Source: JASSUD01 sp031963415 (GTDB taxonomy: Bacteria > Pseudomonadota > Gammaproteobacteria > Burkholderiales > Burkholderiaceae). From it: a stretch of DNA of 64,000 bases. Each line of letters starts with the position of its first letter. The stretch's first letter is position 1. Under the pieces are notes generated by a model, which saw only the letters and a program-made list of their open reading frames with translations, was not told the origin of the DNA and did not search any database. The translations under genes and the position numbers were made by a program. The stretch lies in contig JASSUI010000001.1 in assembly GCA_031963415.1 (NCBI GenBank), positions 1,302,001-1,366,000 on the forward strand, given 5' to 3'. This document shows positions 17,640 through 26,742 of the stretch, piece after piece.

Positions 17640-18677
17640 TTATTCTATATTTTTACATTGCTGAGTGAATTGGATAAATTCATCTAATTTAGCGTGTGCT
17701 AAGCCGCTTGTAATGGCTGTGCGTGCGCGCACTAAGCCATCCTCAATCGTCGACGCAACATTCGCTGCATAAAGCGCAACACCTGCATTAAAAATAACAA
17801 TATCGCGTGGCGCCCCTGGTTCATCATTGAGTGCGCTAAATAGCATCGCTTTTGATTCTTCAGCGTTCGCGACTTGTAGCGCACGGCTTGGCACTCGCTG
17901 CAGACCAAAATCCTCTGGCTCAATCGTATATTCATGGATTTCATCATCGCGCAATTCACCGACGCGAGTGGCAGCGCCTAACGACACCTCATCAAGACCA
18001 TCCAAACCATAGACAACTAACACGTGAGAAGCCCCTAAACGCTGCATCACACGCACCTGAATACCTACCAAATCTTCGTGGAATACACCCATTAATTGGT
18101 TCGGCGCTCCAGCTGGATTAGTTAATGGGCCAAGAATATTAAACATCGTGCGCACGCCTAATTCACGCCGCAGTGCGGCGACTTTTTGCATTGCGGGATG
18201 ATGGTTCGGTGCAAACATAAAGCCGATACCAGTGGCCGATAGACAGTTGGCGACTTGCGACGGGGTAAGCATTAAATTAGCGCCCAGCGCTTCTAATGCA
18301 TCTGCACTGCCAGATTTGCTCGAGACACTGCGGTTGCCATGTTTAGCAACGCGCGCGCCGGCAGCGGCGGCGACAAACATCGCAGCGGTGGAAATATTAA
18401 ACGTATGCGCGCCATCGCCACCGGTGCCGACGATATCGACAAAATGCGCTTTCTCGGCGACCTCAACATGATGCGCGAATTCCCGCATCACCATTGCTGC
18501 TGCGGTAATTTCACCGACCGTCTCTTTTTTTGTACGCAGCCCCGCTAGGAACGCCGCTGTCAGTACCGGTGACATCTCACCTCGCATAATCAACCGCATT
18601 AAATGCAACATCTCATCATGAAAAATCTCACGATGTTCAATCGTGCGTTGTATCGCTTCTTGGGGGGTGATTGGCAT
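17640..18677 (-). CDS. trpD: Anthranilate phosphoribosyltransferase
   Basis: 345 residues, the normal size. It transfers phosphoribose from PRPP to anthranilate in tryptophan synthesis. The PRPP-binding VGTGGDGAHTFNIST, the HGNRSVSSKSGSAD loop, and the PLTNPAGAP segment are all conserved. It should sit between trpG and trpC. Here both sides carry foreign genes: a plus-strand coiled-coil gene toward trpG and the F-box-like gene toward trpC. Confidence 0.97.
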   Translation of the reverse strand: MPITPQEAIQRTIEHREIFHDEMLHLMRLIMRGEMSPVLTAAFLAGLRTKKETVGEITAAAMVMREFAHHVEVAEKAHFVDIVGTGGDGAHTFNISTAAMFVAAAAGARVAKHGNRSVSSKSGSADALEALGANLMLTPSQVANCLSATGIGFMFAPNHHPAMQKVAALRRELGVRTMFNILGPLTNPAGAPNQLMGVFHEDLVGIQVRVMQRLGASHVLVVYGLDGLDEVSLGAATRVGELRDDEIHEYTIEPEDFGLQRVPSRALQVANAEESKAMLFSALNDEPGAPRDIVIFNAGVALYAANVASTIEDGLVRARTAITSGLAHAKLDEFIQFTQQCKNIE

Positions 18678-18951
18678 GCTCGGGTGTTCTTCGTTGAATG
18701 GAGAAGGTAGCAGAGCTGCTTGCGCATCAACGCAGAATTTGTGCGGCGCTACTTCTTTATGGCTGTAAGAAAGTGGGAACTATAACTTAAATAGAGTAAT
18801 AAGAAAAATCTATGGAAAATAAATATATTTCGTAAAACTATAATTTTTTTCTTAATTGAATATAGATTTTTTATATAAATCGTATAATTAATCATAAGAT
18901 AATTTTTTATATATAAATAATGATTATGCTAATTATAAATGGGAGGGGTAT

Positions 18952-19548
18952 ATGAAGTTTTTCAAAATAAAAATAGGTGCTGAAGACGAGAATGCCGGAG
19001 CATGTAAATTAACGCCTAATTCGGATGGTGGTGCTGTTAAAGATATAGCTGATGACTCAGGGGTACTTTCAAAACTAAAGAAAATGACATCAGCATTTCA
19101 CTCTCAAAAAAATGAAAATAAGAATTTAAAAATAAAAAAAGAAATACAAAAAGAAAAGGAGTTGCAAAATAAAGAAATTGAACTAAGAATGGAGGTTCAA
19201 AAAGGTCTGAAAAAAATAATAACTAGGGAGAAGTTTTTAGAAGGGCAAATAGAAGCACTTGATCAGGCGTTGACGCCTGAATTAATAGAGCAGGTTAGGA
19301 TGGGTTTGATTTTACTCAAACATACTCCTGTTCACTCTAACACGAGGGCTGCGCTTGAGAAAAAATATAATCCATGTATTACACAGTTTTGTTCTTTGCG
19401 AAAGATAAAAAAAGAATATGAAGAAGAGCTAAGAGGTTTGAGGGAGGGGAAAATTAAAACAGAGGGAGAAGAGTCAATACGGATGGAGGATATAAAACAA
19501 ACGGATGCGCAGCGCAAACCATCAATAACTGGAAAACGCCGCCGGTAA
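18952..19548 (+). CDS. Unrecognised lysine-rich coiled-coil protein
   Basis: 198 residues, unrecognised. A strong ribosome site GGGAGGGG (18941-18948) supports the ATG. Residues ~40-95 form a highly charged coiled coil (QKEKELQNKEIELRMEVQKG), a second one lies near 140-165, and the protein ends in a basic GKRRR. No signal peptide or membrane segment is seen. The gene and its ~270 bp upstream are extremely AT-rich. It lies on the opposite strand between trpG and trpD, with its end 28 bp from the trpG stop, so it interrupts the trp series. Secreted-effector or structural roles are possible but unsupported. Confidence 0.75.
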   Translation: MKFFKIKIGAEDENAGACKLTPNSDGGAVKDIADDSGVLSKLKKMTSAFHSQKNENKNLKIKKEIQKEKELQNKEIELRMEVQKGLKKIITREKFLEGQIEALDQALTPELIEQVRMGLILLKHTPVHSNTRAALEKKYNPCITQFCSLRKIKKEYEEELRGLREGKIKTEGEESIRMEDIKQTDAQRKPSITGKRRR

Positions 19549-19576
19549 TTTCACTAGCTGCCTAAAAAGCCATGTC

Positions 19577-20146
19577 TCACGTATTTACTAAAAAATTCCT
19601 CAACAACGCATGCCCATGCTCTGAGAGGATAGATTCCGGATGAAACTGCACGCCTTCAATCGGATAAGTTTTATGTCGCACGCCCATAATCTCGCCGTCA
19701 TCTGTCCACGCGGTGATTTCTAAACAATCGGGCAGCGTCTCACGCTCAAGTGCAAGCGAATGGTAGCGAGTGACTGTGAAGCATTTAGGCAGACCAGCAA
19801 AAACCCCTTTGCCATCCGTTTCAATCTCACTCAGTTTGCCATGCATAATTTGCTTCGCTCGTATCACTCGTCCCCCAAATGCTTCGCCAATGGCCTGGTG
19901 TCCAAGGCAAACGCCTAAAATAGGCAATTTGCCAGCGAATTCATTTAATACTTGTAGCGTAATGCCTGCATTTTGTGGATTACTTGGCCCTGGTGATAAG
20001 CACAGACGGGTTGGGCGTAGCGCCTCAATTTCGGCGAGTGTAATTTCGTCGTTGCGAAAAACTTGTACGTCTTCCCCTAATTCACCAAAATACTGCACCA
20101 GGTTGTAGGTGAATGAGTCGTAGTTGTCGATCATTAAAAGGCTCAT
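19577..20146 (-). CDS. trpG: Anthranilate synthase component II (glutamine amidotransferase)
   Basis: 189-residue class I amidotransferase that supplies ammonia to TrpE, or to PabB where it serves both pathways. The nucleophile Cys lies in GVCLGHQAIGEAFGG, the oxyanion motif is LSPGPSNP, and the catalytic His-Glu pair is in VQFHPESILSEHG. No trpE lies upstream: the next gene, alkB, is divergent. The gene may therefore be transcribed on its own, and it might serve folate synthesis as well as tryptophan. Confidence 0.95.
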   Translation of the reverse strand: MSLLMIDNYDSFTYNLVQYFGELGEDVQVFRNDEITLAEIEALRPTRLCLSPGPSNPQNAGITLQVLNEFAGKLPILGVCLGHQAIGEAFGGRVIRAKQIMHGKLSEIETDGKGVFAGLPKCFTVTRYHSLALERETLPDCLEITAWTDDGEIMGVRHKTYPIEGVQFHPESILSEHGHALLRNFLVNT

Positions 20147-20278
20147 AGATTGGGCTTCTTTATACGTGGTCTTGCACGGCCAAAACCTATTCGGGGATCA
20201 CGAACAGTTTCTTGAAAACCGCTGATTGTAGCTGCTAATCCCTTTGTCATTACGCTTTCTTCTGCTACGAAGTCTCTC

Positions 20279-20923
20279 ATGTTTGAACTTTTTCCTCCTG
20301 ATGAAAGTGATGCGCGCGAAGCAATTGGGCCTGGCTCTTTTCTTCTGCGTGGCTTTGCGCTGCCTTATGTCGATGAACTGTGGTCAGGGATTCAAGCGCT
20401 ACAACAGCAGGCAGATTTTCGTTATTTAGTGACGCCAGGCGGTTTCAAGATGTCGGTTGGGTTGATTAGTTGCGGTCAACTCGGTTGGTATTCTGATCGG
20501 CAAGGCTATCGATACACGGACAAAGACCCCGAAACAGGTCTACCTTGGCCTTTGATGCCAACAGTTTTTACGCGCTTGGCGCACGATGCAGCCGCTGAAG
20601 CGGGGTTTGCTGATTTTAAGCCAGACGCTTGTTTGGTCAATCGTTATCTACCTGGCAGCAGACTCTCATTACATCAAGATAAAAGAGAGCGAGATTTAGT
20701 CTCGCCTATTGTTTCAGTGTCTCTTGGCGTGCCGGCCATTTTTTTATTCGGTACTCATGAGCGTAGCGGTAAAACGGTACGCATCCCTTTAATACATGGT
20801 GACGTGGTTGTATGGGGTGGGGTGGACAGAATGCGCTACCACGGCGTGTTACCGTTGAGAGAAAACCGGCACCCTTTAGTCGGGGCGCAACGCATTAATC
20901 TTACTTTCCGTAAGGTCGATTAA
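20279..20923 (+). CDS. alkB: Alpha-ketoglutarate-dependent DNA alkylation repair protein AlkB
   Basis: 214-residue Fe(II)/2-oxoglutarate dioxygenase that demethylates 1-methyladenine and 3-methylcytosine. The iron-binding HxD (LHQDKRE) and distal His (RMRYHGVLPL) are present, as are the 2-oxoglutarate-binding arginines in QRINLTFR. The substrate-lid segment LGWYSDRQGYRY is typical. It is divergent from trpG with a 132-bp gap that must hold both promoters. Confidence 0.95.
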   Translation: MFELFPPDESDAREAIGPGSFLLRGFALPYVDELWSGIQALQQQADFRYLVTPGGFKMSVGLISCGQLGWYSDRQGYRYTDKDPETGLPWPLMPTVFTRLAHDAAAEAGFADFKPDACLVNRYLPGSRLSLHQDKRERDLVSPIVSVSLGVPAIFLFGTHERSGKTVRIPLIHGDVVVWGGVDRMRYHGVLPLRENRHPLVGAQRINLTFRKVD

Positions 20924-21137
20924 GGCAACAGGCGGCATCAATCAGGTTTTAGAACTGATCGATGCGTAAGTTGGGGGTGAAAGTTTGGGTGAAAAACGAA
21001 TCCCAATATTTATACCGATCATCTTTAATCAAATCCTTTCATAGGCGCTGAACAGATTTTAAAAAGCGTATCATTCGTTTTTTGTTAAAAGCAGTCATTG
21101 CGCTGCGATTTTTCTTCTTAAGAATTTAGATAGATAC

Positions 21138-22805
21138 ATGTCACAGTACGTTTTCACGATGAATCGGGTCGGCAAAATCGTGCCACCTAAGCGCGCGATT
21201 TTGAAAGATATTTCTTTGTCATTTTTCCCCGGTGCAAAAATTGGTGTGCTTGGGTTGAATGGCTCGGGTAAATCGACCCTGTTAAAAATCATGGCTGGCC
21301 TTGATCAAGATATTGAAGGTGAAGCACGGCCAATGCCAAATTTACAAATTGGTTATCTGCCTCAGGAGCCAAAGTTAGATGCGCAACAAACGGTGCGTCA
21401 GGCTGTTGAGTCGGGTCTTGGTGAAGTGTTTGAAGCACGCCAAAAGTTAGAAGAGATCTACGCCGCGTACGCTGAGCCTGATGCCGATTTTGACCAACTT
21501 GCTGCTGATCAAGCGAAATATGAAGCGATTCTCGCCGCCAGTGATGGGGCGAATGCCGAGCAGCAACTTGAAGTTGCTGCGGATGCGTTGCGATTGCCAC
21601 CGTGGGATGCCGTGATCGGCAACTTATCTGGCGGTGAAAAGCGGCGCGTCGCTTTATGCCAATTATTGTTATCGAAACCCGATATGCTGCTGCTCGACGA
21701 GCCCACTAACCACTTAGATGCAGAATCGGTAGATTGGCTTGAGCAATTCCTCACACGCTTTCCTGGCACCGTGGTGGCAGTCACCCACGATCGTTACTTC
21801 TTAGACAACGCAGCCGAATGGATTCTTGAGCTTGACCGCGGTCGTGGCATTCCTTGGCAAGGCAATTACAGTAGCTGGTTAGATCAAAAAGAGACGCGCC
21901 TAAAACAGGAAGAAGCGTCTGAATCAGCGCGCCAAAAATCGATTAAGCAAGAGCTGGAATGGGTGCGTAAGAACCCGAAAGGACGCCAAGCCAAATCAAA
22001 AGCCCGTTTGGCTCGCTTTGAAGAGCTCAATAGCTACGAGTATCAAAAGCGTAATGAAACGCAAGATATCTTTATCCCCGTCGGTGAGCGCCTAGGTAAT
22101 GAGGTACTTTCCTTTACCAACGTTAGCAAAAGCTATGGCGACCGTTTATTGATCGATAACTTAAATTTCTCGATTCCTCCCGGTGCAATCGTCGGTATTA
22201 TTGGCCCCAATGGTGCGGGTAAATCGACGTTATTTCGGATGATTACGGGCAAAGAGCAGCCAGATAGCGGCGAAGTAAAAATTGGCCCTACGGTGAAGCT
22301 TGCCTACGTTGATCAAAGCCGTGATGCGCTCGAAGGCAGTAAAACCGTTTTTGAAGAAATCTCGGATGGCTTAGATATCCTGACCGTAGGCAAATACGAA
22401 ACGCCTTCACGCGCTTATATTGGACGCTTCAATTTCAAAGGCTCGGACCAGCAAAAGCGTGTCGGTGATTTATCCGGCGGTGAACGCGGTCGCTTGCATT
22501 TAGCAAAAACATTGATTACTGGCGGTAACGTACTGCTACTCGATGAGCCTTCTAACGATCTAGACGTAGAAACGTTACGCGCACTTGAAGATGCATTGCT
22601 TGAGTTTGCAGGTTGTGTACTCGTTATTTCGCACGATCGTTGGTTCCTTGACCGCATTGCTACGCATATTTTGGCTTTTGAAGGCGATTCGCAAGTGGTC
22701 TTCTTTAACGGCAACTATCAAGAATACGAGGCTGATAAAAAACAACGACTCGGCGAAGAAGGCGCCAAACCAAAACGTCTGCGTTATAAGCCGATTGCAC
22801 GCTAA
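21138..22805 (+). CDS. ettA: Energy-dependent translational throttle protein EttA (ABC-F)
   Basis: 555-residue ABC-F ATPase that binds the ribosomal E site and gates the first elongation steps according to ATP/ADP. Two ATPase domains are visible: Walker A LNGSGKST, signature NLSGGEKRR and Walker B LLLDEPTNHLDAES in the first, and GPNGAGKST, DLSGGERGR and LLLDEPSNDLDVET in the second. The linker with LEWVRKNPKGRQAKSKARL is the P-site tRNA interaction motif region. The length matches EttA exactly. It is followed closely by the higBA-type locus. Confidence 0.96.
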   Translation: MSQYVFTMNRVGKIVPPKRAILKDISLSFFPGAKIGVLGLNGSGKSTLLKIMAGLDQDIEGEARPMPNLQIGYLPQEPKLDAQQTVRQAVESGLGEVFEARQKLEEIYAAYAEPDADFDQLAADQAKYEAILAASDGANAEQQLEVAADALRLPPWDAVIGNLSGGEKRRVALCQLLLSKPDMLLLDEPTNHLDAESVDWLEQFLTRFPGTVVAVTHDRYFLDNAAEWILELDRGRGIPWQGNYSSWLDQKETRLKQEEASESARQKSIKQELEWVRKNPKGRQAKSKARLARFEELNSYEYQKRNETQDIFIPVGERLGNEVLSFTNVSKSYGDRLLIDNLNFSIPPGAIVGIIGPNGAGKSTLFRMITGKEQPDSGEVKIGPTVKLAYVDQSRDALEGSKTVFEEISDGLDILTVGKYETPSRAYIGRFNFKGSDQQKRVGDLSGGERGRLHLAKTLITGGNVLLLDEPSNDLDVETLRALEDALLEFAGCVLVISHDRWFLDRIATHILAFEGDSQVVFFNGNYQEYEADKKQRLGEEGAKPKRLRYKPIAR

Positions 22806-22822
22806 GAATTTGCGATTTAAAA

Positions 22823-23113
22823 ATGATTGAAATTCGTCAAACAGAAGAATTTAGCCGCTGATTTAAGAGCCTGCATGATAAGCAGGCTCAGAGCCGAATT
22901 AGTGTGCGTATTCGTCGCCTAGAATTAGGCAATGCTGGAGATGTAAAGCCAGTTGGCGAAGGAGTGCCAGAGCTGCGAATTAATTATGGCCCTGGCTATC
23001 GAGTGTATTTCTCGCAGCGTGGAGCAATGCTAGTGATATTAATTGCTGGTGGTGACAAAAGCACTCAGGAGCGCGATATTAAAAATGCGCTTAAGGTAGC
23101 GAGAGAATTGTAG
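22823..23113 (+). pseudogene. RelE/HigB-family toxin inactivated by an in-frame TGA
   Basis: Reading from ATG 22823 gives MIEIRQTEEFSR, then a TGA at 22859-22861, then an uninterrupted FKSLHDKQAQSR continuing to 23113. The complete 97-codon frame matches the addiction-module killer family, including RIRRLELGN, GVPELRINYGPGYRVYF and IAGGDKSTQERDI. Family members I know carry Trp (TGG) at the stop position, so a single G-to-A change explains it. A GTG at 22904 could restart a 69-residue fragment. The antitoxin gene follows 9 bp downstream. Confidence 0.82.
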
Positions 23114-23122
23114 GGGAGCAAT

Positions 23123-23428
23123 ATGGCAAAGCTTAAAACACGTCTGTGGGATGCGATTGAATACCTTGAAACAGAAGAAGACATGGCAGCATATCTAGAG
23201 GCTGCTTTAGAAGAAGGGGATCCAAAGCTAGTTACTGCTGCGCTTGGCGATATCGCTCGCGCAAGAGGTATATCACAGGCTGCTTGTGATACGGGCCTTA
23301 ACCGAGAAATTTTATATAAGGCACTCTCGGCAGATGGAAATCCAGAATTCGCGACTGTACTAAAAGTGATTCATGCCTTAGGTATTAGTCTTCATGCTCT
23401 ACCTTCGCACAGCGCTCCTGCAGTTTAA
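23123..23428 (+). CDS. HigA-type addiction-module antitoxin (HTH)
   Basis: 101-residue antidote protein with an Xre-like helix-turn-helix in its C-terminal half (IARARGISQAACDTGLNREI, then YKALSADGNPEF). The N-terminal segment LWDAIEYLETEEDMAAYLEAAL is typical of this family. A GGGGAGC ribosome site precedes the ATG. It normally neutralises the upstream RelE/HigB-type toxin and represses the operon. Here the toxin is interrupted, so the gene is probably an antitoxin relic or autoregulator. Confidence 0.85.
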   Translation: MAKLKTRLWDAIEYLETEEDMAAYLEAALEEGDPKLVTAALGDIARARGISQAACDTGLNREILYKALSADGNPEFATVLKVIHALGISLHALPSHSAPAV

Positions 23429-23462
23429 TCGTCGATAAGGCACTGCCCTCTAGCTATTCATC

Positions 23463-24764
23463 ATGCAGCTATTTGCCCTAGGAATTAATCACCGCACTGC
23501 GCCCGTCGCGTTACGGGAGCGGGTGGCGTTCTCGTTTGAGCAGATTCAGCCGGCTTTACGCGCGTTTAAAGCGGCATGGCAATGGGTGGAAGGAAAGCCG
23601 GCAAAAGATGCGCAGGCATCTGAGGCGGCGATCTTATCAACCTGTAACCGCACGGAGCTTTATTGCGCAGCGTCGGCGTCGATGCCGCCTGAACAGGCGG
23701 CCCGTTGGCTTGCGCAGTATCACCAGGTGGCATTAGCTGATTTAGCACCGCATCTTTATACGCTGTCTTCAGCGGAAACGGTGCGGCATGCGTTTCGGGT
23801 CGCGTCGGGACTAGACTCGATGGTGTTGGGCGAGACGCAAATCGCAGGGCAGCTTAAAGACGCAGTACGTGCTGCCGCTGAGGCAGACGCTTTGGGTACT
23901 TATTTGCATCAATTGTTTCAGCGCTCATTTGCAGTAGCGAAAGAGGTGCGGGGGCAAACTGAAGTTGGCGCGCATTCGGTCTCGATGGCAGCGGTAGCGG
24001 TGCGGCTCGCGCAGCGTATTTTTGAGGATATGTCGAGCCAGCGGGTGCTATTTATTGGTGCTGGCAAAATGATTGAATTGTGCGCAACGCATTTTGCTGC
24101 GCAAAAGCCGCGTTCGCTGGCGGTAGCAAATCGCACGGTAGAGCGTGGGTTACAGCTAGCTAAACGCTTAAACGGCCAAGCGATACTGCTTTCCGATTTA
24201 TCGACGCGCTTGCATGAATTCGATATTGTCGTGTCGTGTACCGCGAGCATGTTGCCCATTATCGGCCTAGGTGCGGTTGAGCGAGCCATTCGCGCACGGC
24301 GGCATCGGCCTATGTTTATCTTGGATTTGGCTGTGCCGCGTGATGTGGAGCCGGAAGTTAAACAACTGTCGGATGTCTTTTTGTACACGGTAGATGATCT
24401 TGGCGCGCTCGCACAAGAAGGTGGCGCGTTGCGTCAAGCCGCAGTGACGCAAGCTGAAGCGATTATTGAAGCGCGTGTGCAGCATTTTATGCAATGGGTG
24501 CAAGCGCGCAGTGTGGTGCCGGTGATTCGTGATTTGTACAGTCAAGCTGACGAGCTGCGCGCGCATGAGCTTAGCCGTGCGCAAAAGCGTTTAGCGCGAG
24601 GCGAGTCGCCAGAAGTTGTGCTTGAAACGCTCTCTCAAGCGCTGACCAATAAATTTATGCATGGCCCACTGCACGCTTTAAATCAGGCAGATGCCGATGA
24701 GCGTGCTCAATTAGCACGGCTACTGCCAAAGCTTTTTAAATGGTCAGACTCGACTAACCATTAG
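23463..24764 (+). CDS. hemA: Glutamyl-tRNA reductase
   Basis: 433 residues. It reduces Glu-tRNA to glutamate-1-semialdehyde, the first committed step of C5-pathway haem synthesis. The N-terminal GINHRTAPVALRERV, the catalytic Cys61 in STCNRTELY and the GLDSMVLGETQIAGQ block are conserved. The NADPH-domain glycine motif is FIGAGKM and a C-terminal dimerisation helix completes the protein. It precedes prfA on the same strand, a widespread pairing in proteobacteria. Confidence 0.97.
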   Translation: MQLFALGINHRTAPVALRERVAFSFEQIQPALRAFKAAWQWVEGKPAKDAQASEAAILSTCNRTELYCAASASMPPEQAARWLAQYHQVALADLAPHLYTLSSAETVRHAFRVASGLDSMVLGETQIAGQLKDAVRAAAEADALGTYLHQLFQRSFAVAKEVRGQTEVGAHSVSMAAVAVRLAQRIFEDMSSQRVLFIGAGKMIELCATHFAAQKPRSLAVANRTVERGLQLAKRLNGQAILLSDLSTRLHEFDIVVSCTASMLPIIGLGAVERAIRARRHRPMFILDLAVPRDVEPEVKQLSDVFLYTVDDLGALAQEGGALRQAAVTQAEAIIEARVQHFMQWVQARSVVPVIRDLYSQADELRAHELSRAQKRLARGESPEVVLETLSQALTNKFMHGPLHALNQADADERAQLARLLPKLFKWSDSTNH

Positions 24765-24945
24765 CTACACTTGCCCAATAAACAAAAAATAGCGCCAGAC
24801 CTTTTTAGACTCTCGCTTACGCTGCTTTATCACGCCGTTTTACTATCTGTGACGGTGTAAAGCATCAGAAAGGCCCTAAACAAGCGCTAGCGTTTGCTAG
24901 CACCAATCACCGCTAACACGCTACCGATTTCACCGATCAAGCAAA

Positions 24946-26025
24946 ATGAAACAGAGTATGCAAAGCAAGCTCGACCATCTGTCGAGACGATTAACTGAAT
25001 TAAATGAGCTGTTAAGCAGTGCCGATGTCACCTCCAACCTTGATCAATATCGCGCGCTAACGCGTGAGCATGCTGAGCTATCGCCACTGGTCGCGTTATA
25101 CGCTCAGTGGCAAGAGGCGCATCAGGATGAGCAAACAGCGCAAGAATGGCTCACCGATGCGTCAATGCGTTCATTTGCTGAGCAAGAAATGCGTGACGCG
25201 CGTGAGCGCATGGCGCAGTTCGATACCGAGCTACAGCAAATGCTGTTACCTAAAGACCCTAACGATGAGCGCAACATCTTCCTAGAAATTCGCGCCGGAA
25301 CAGGCGGTGAAGAAAGCGCATTATTTGCTGGTGCGCTGTTGCGCATGTATTTGCGCTATGCAGAACGCCAGCGCTGGCAAGTGGAGATGATTTCCGAAAG
25401 CCCGACTGGCCTAGGAGGATATAAAGAAGTGATCGTGCGCATCATCGGCCGCGGTGCGTATTCTCGACTCAAGTTTGAATCAGGCGGACACCGCGTACAG
25501 CGCGTGCCTGAAACTGAAACGCAAGGGCGCATTCACACGTCAGCTTGTACCGTTGCTGTGATGCCAGAGGCTGAAGAGATTGAAACGGTCGAATTGAACC
25601 CGGCGGATTTGCGCATTGATACCTTCCGTGCTTCTGGCGCGGGCGGCCAGCATATCAACAAAACCGATTCGGCCGTGCGTGTCACGCACCTGCCAACCGG
25701 TATTGTGGTCGAATGCCAAGACGACCGTTCGCAACACAAAAATAGAGAACGCGCATTAAAAGTACTCGCAGCACGACTATACGAGAAACAACGGCAAGAA
25801 CAACAAAGCAAAGAAGCCGCGACGCGTAAGAGCCTAATTGGTTCGGGCGATCGCTCCGAACGCATTCGCACTTATAACTTCCCACAGGGACGAATGACTG
25901 ACCATCGGATTAACCTCACGCTGTACAAGCTTGAGTACATTATGGATGGTGACTTAAATGAATTTATTGACATTCTCGTTAGCGAGCATCAAGCGGCACT
26001 GCTAGCGGCGGCGAGCGATGCATAA
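24946..26025 (+). CDS. prfA: Peptide chain release factor 1
   Basis: 359 residues, the normal length. It releases nascent chains at UAA and UAG. The GGQ motif is in GAGGQHINKTDSAVR. The tripeptide anticodon-like motif is PET in QRVPETETQGR (PxT class, hence RF1 not RF2). The start MKQSMQSKLDHL fits the family. The methyltransferase gene prmC, which usually follows and modifies the GGQ glutamine, is replaced by holC three bases downstream. Confidence 0.97.
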   Translation: MKQSMQSKLDHLSRRLTELNELLSSADVTSNLDQYRALTREHAELSPLVALYAQWQEAHQDEQTAQEWLTDASMRSFAEQEMRDARERMAQFDTELQQMLLPKDPNDERNIFLEIRAGTGGEESALFAGALLRMYLRYAERQRWQVEMISESPTGLGGYKEVIVRIIGRGAYSRLKFESGGHRVQRVPETETQGRIHTSACTVAVMPEAEEIETVELNPADLRIDTFRASGAGGQHINKTDSAVRVTHLPTGIVVECQDDRSQHKNRERALKVLAARLYEKQRQEQQSKEAATRKSLIGSGDRSERIRTYNFPQGRMTDHRINLTLYKLEYIMDGDLNEFIDILVSEHQAALLAAASDA

Positions 26026-26027
26026 AA

Positions 26028-26498
26028 ATGAATACCCTGAGCAAGACTCACCCCGAGCAAAATGAAACGTCAACACAGGCGATGCCACAAGTTGATTTTC
26101 ATACTCATCTAAGCGACCCGATCGACTACGCTTGCCGCCTGGTGCGTAAAGCGTATGCGGCGCAACACCCCTTGCTGGTGGTGGCTGAGCCTAATTTATT
26201 ACGCGCTTTTGATGAAAGGCTGTGGGTTTTCTCGGCGTTGGAATTTATTCCGCATTGCATGTTAGATAGTCCGCTCGCGTCGACTACTCCTGTATTACTC
26301 ACTTCTCATTTTGAGCAGGCGCCTCATTACTCCCTTCTACTTAATTTAAATCCCACCATTCCTCCTCACTTCGAGCGTTTCGCTCGTATTTTTGAAATAG
26401 TAAGCACCCAACCCGAAGCCCTGACGGCCGCCCGCGAACGCTACCGGTTTTATCGTGAGCATGGCTGTGTATTGAATAATTATCGGCGGGAAGGTTAA
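26028..26498 (+). CDS. holC: DNA polymerase III chi subunit
   Basis: 156 residues. Chi links the clamp loader (through psi) to SSB during replication. The family start VDFHTHLSDPIDYACRLVRK is clear, followed by the LDERLW-like ALERLW segment (AFDERLWVFSALEFIPH) and the C-terminal RYRFYREHG. An N-terminal extension of about 22 Ser/Thr/Gln-rich residues precedes the conserved domain. The ATG lies two bases after the prfA stop, indicating coupling. In relatives holC usually follows pepA, so this is a rearranged neighbourhood. Confidence 0.87.
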   Translation: MNTLSKTHPEQNETSTQAMPQVDFHTHLSDPIDYACRLVRKAYAAQHPLLVVAEPNLLRAFDERLWVFSALEFIPHCMLDSPLASTTPVLLTSHFEQAPHYSLLLNLNPTIPPHFERFARIFEIVSTQPEALTAARERYRFYREHGCVLNNYRREG

Positions 26499-26742
26499 GG
26501 AAATGCTGCGAGTTGACGATTAAGCGGCGTAATCCCTCTTATTTAAATGTTGTTGTATTTGTCTATAAAAGCATTCCCTACTTCAGGAGCCTGTGGTGCT
26601 CCTTAATCTCAAGGCAAAGTTAGCTTGTTGATGCGCGTATTGGGCGGCCGTTCAGATAAATAAACTTAACTTCGCTGCCGCACAAAGGTGGTGGCCAATA
26701 GCGCTTAGACTAATTGCGTGTTGAATGGTTAGGGAGAAAATA

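Noticed and set aside
22862..22890. Hairpin GAGCCTGC / GCAGGCTC considered as the ettA terminator
   Set aside because: It lies inside the conserved coding frame of the broken toxin and has no T tract, so it is probably fortuitous.
25510..25530. PET instead of PAT in the stop-codon recognition loop of release factor 1
   Set aside because: The RF1 motif is PxT and the middle residue is tolerated; no evidence of altered specificity.
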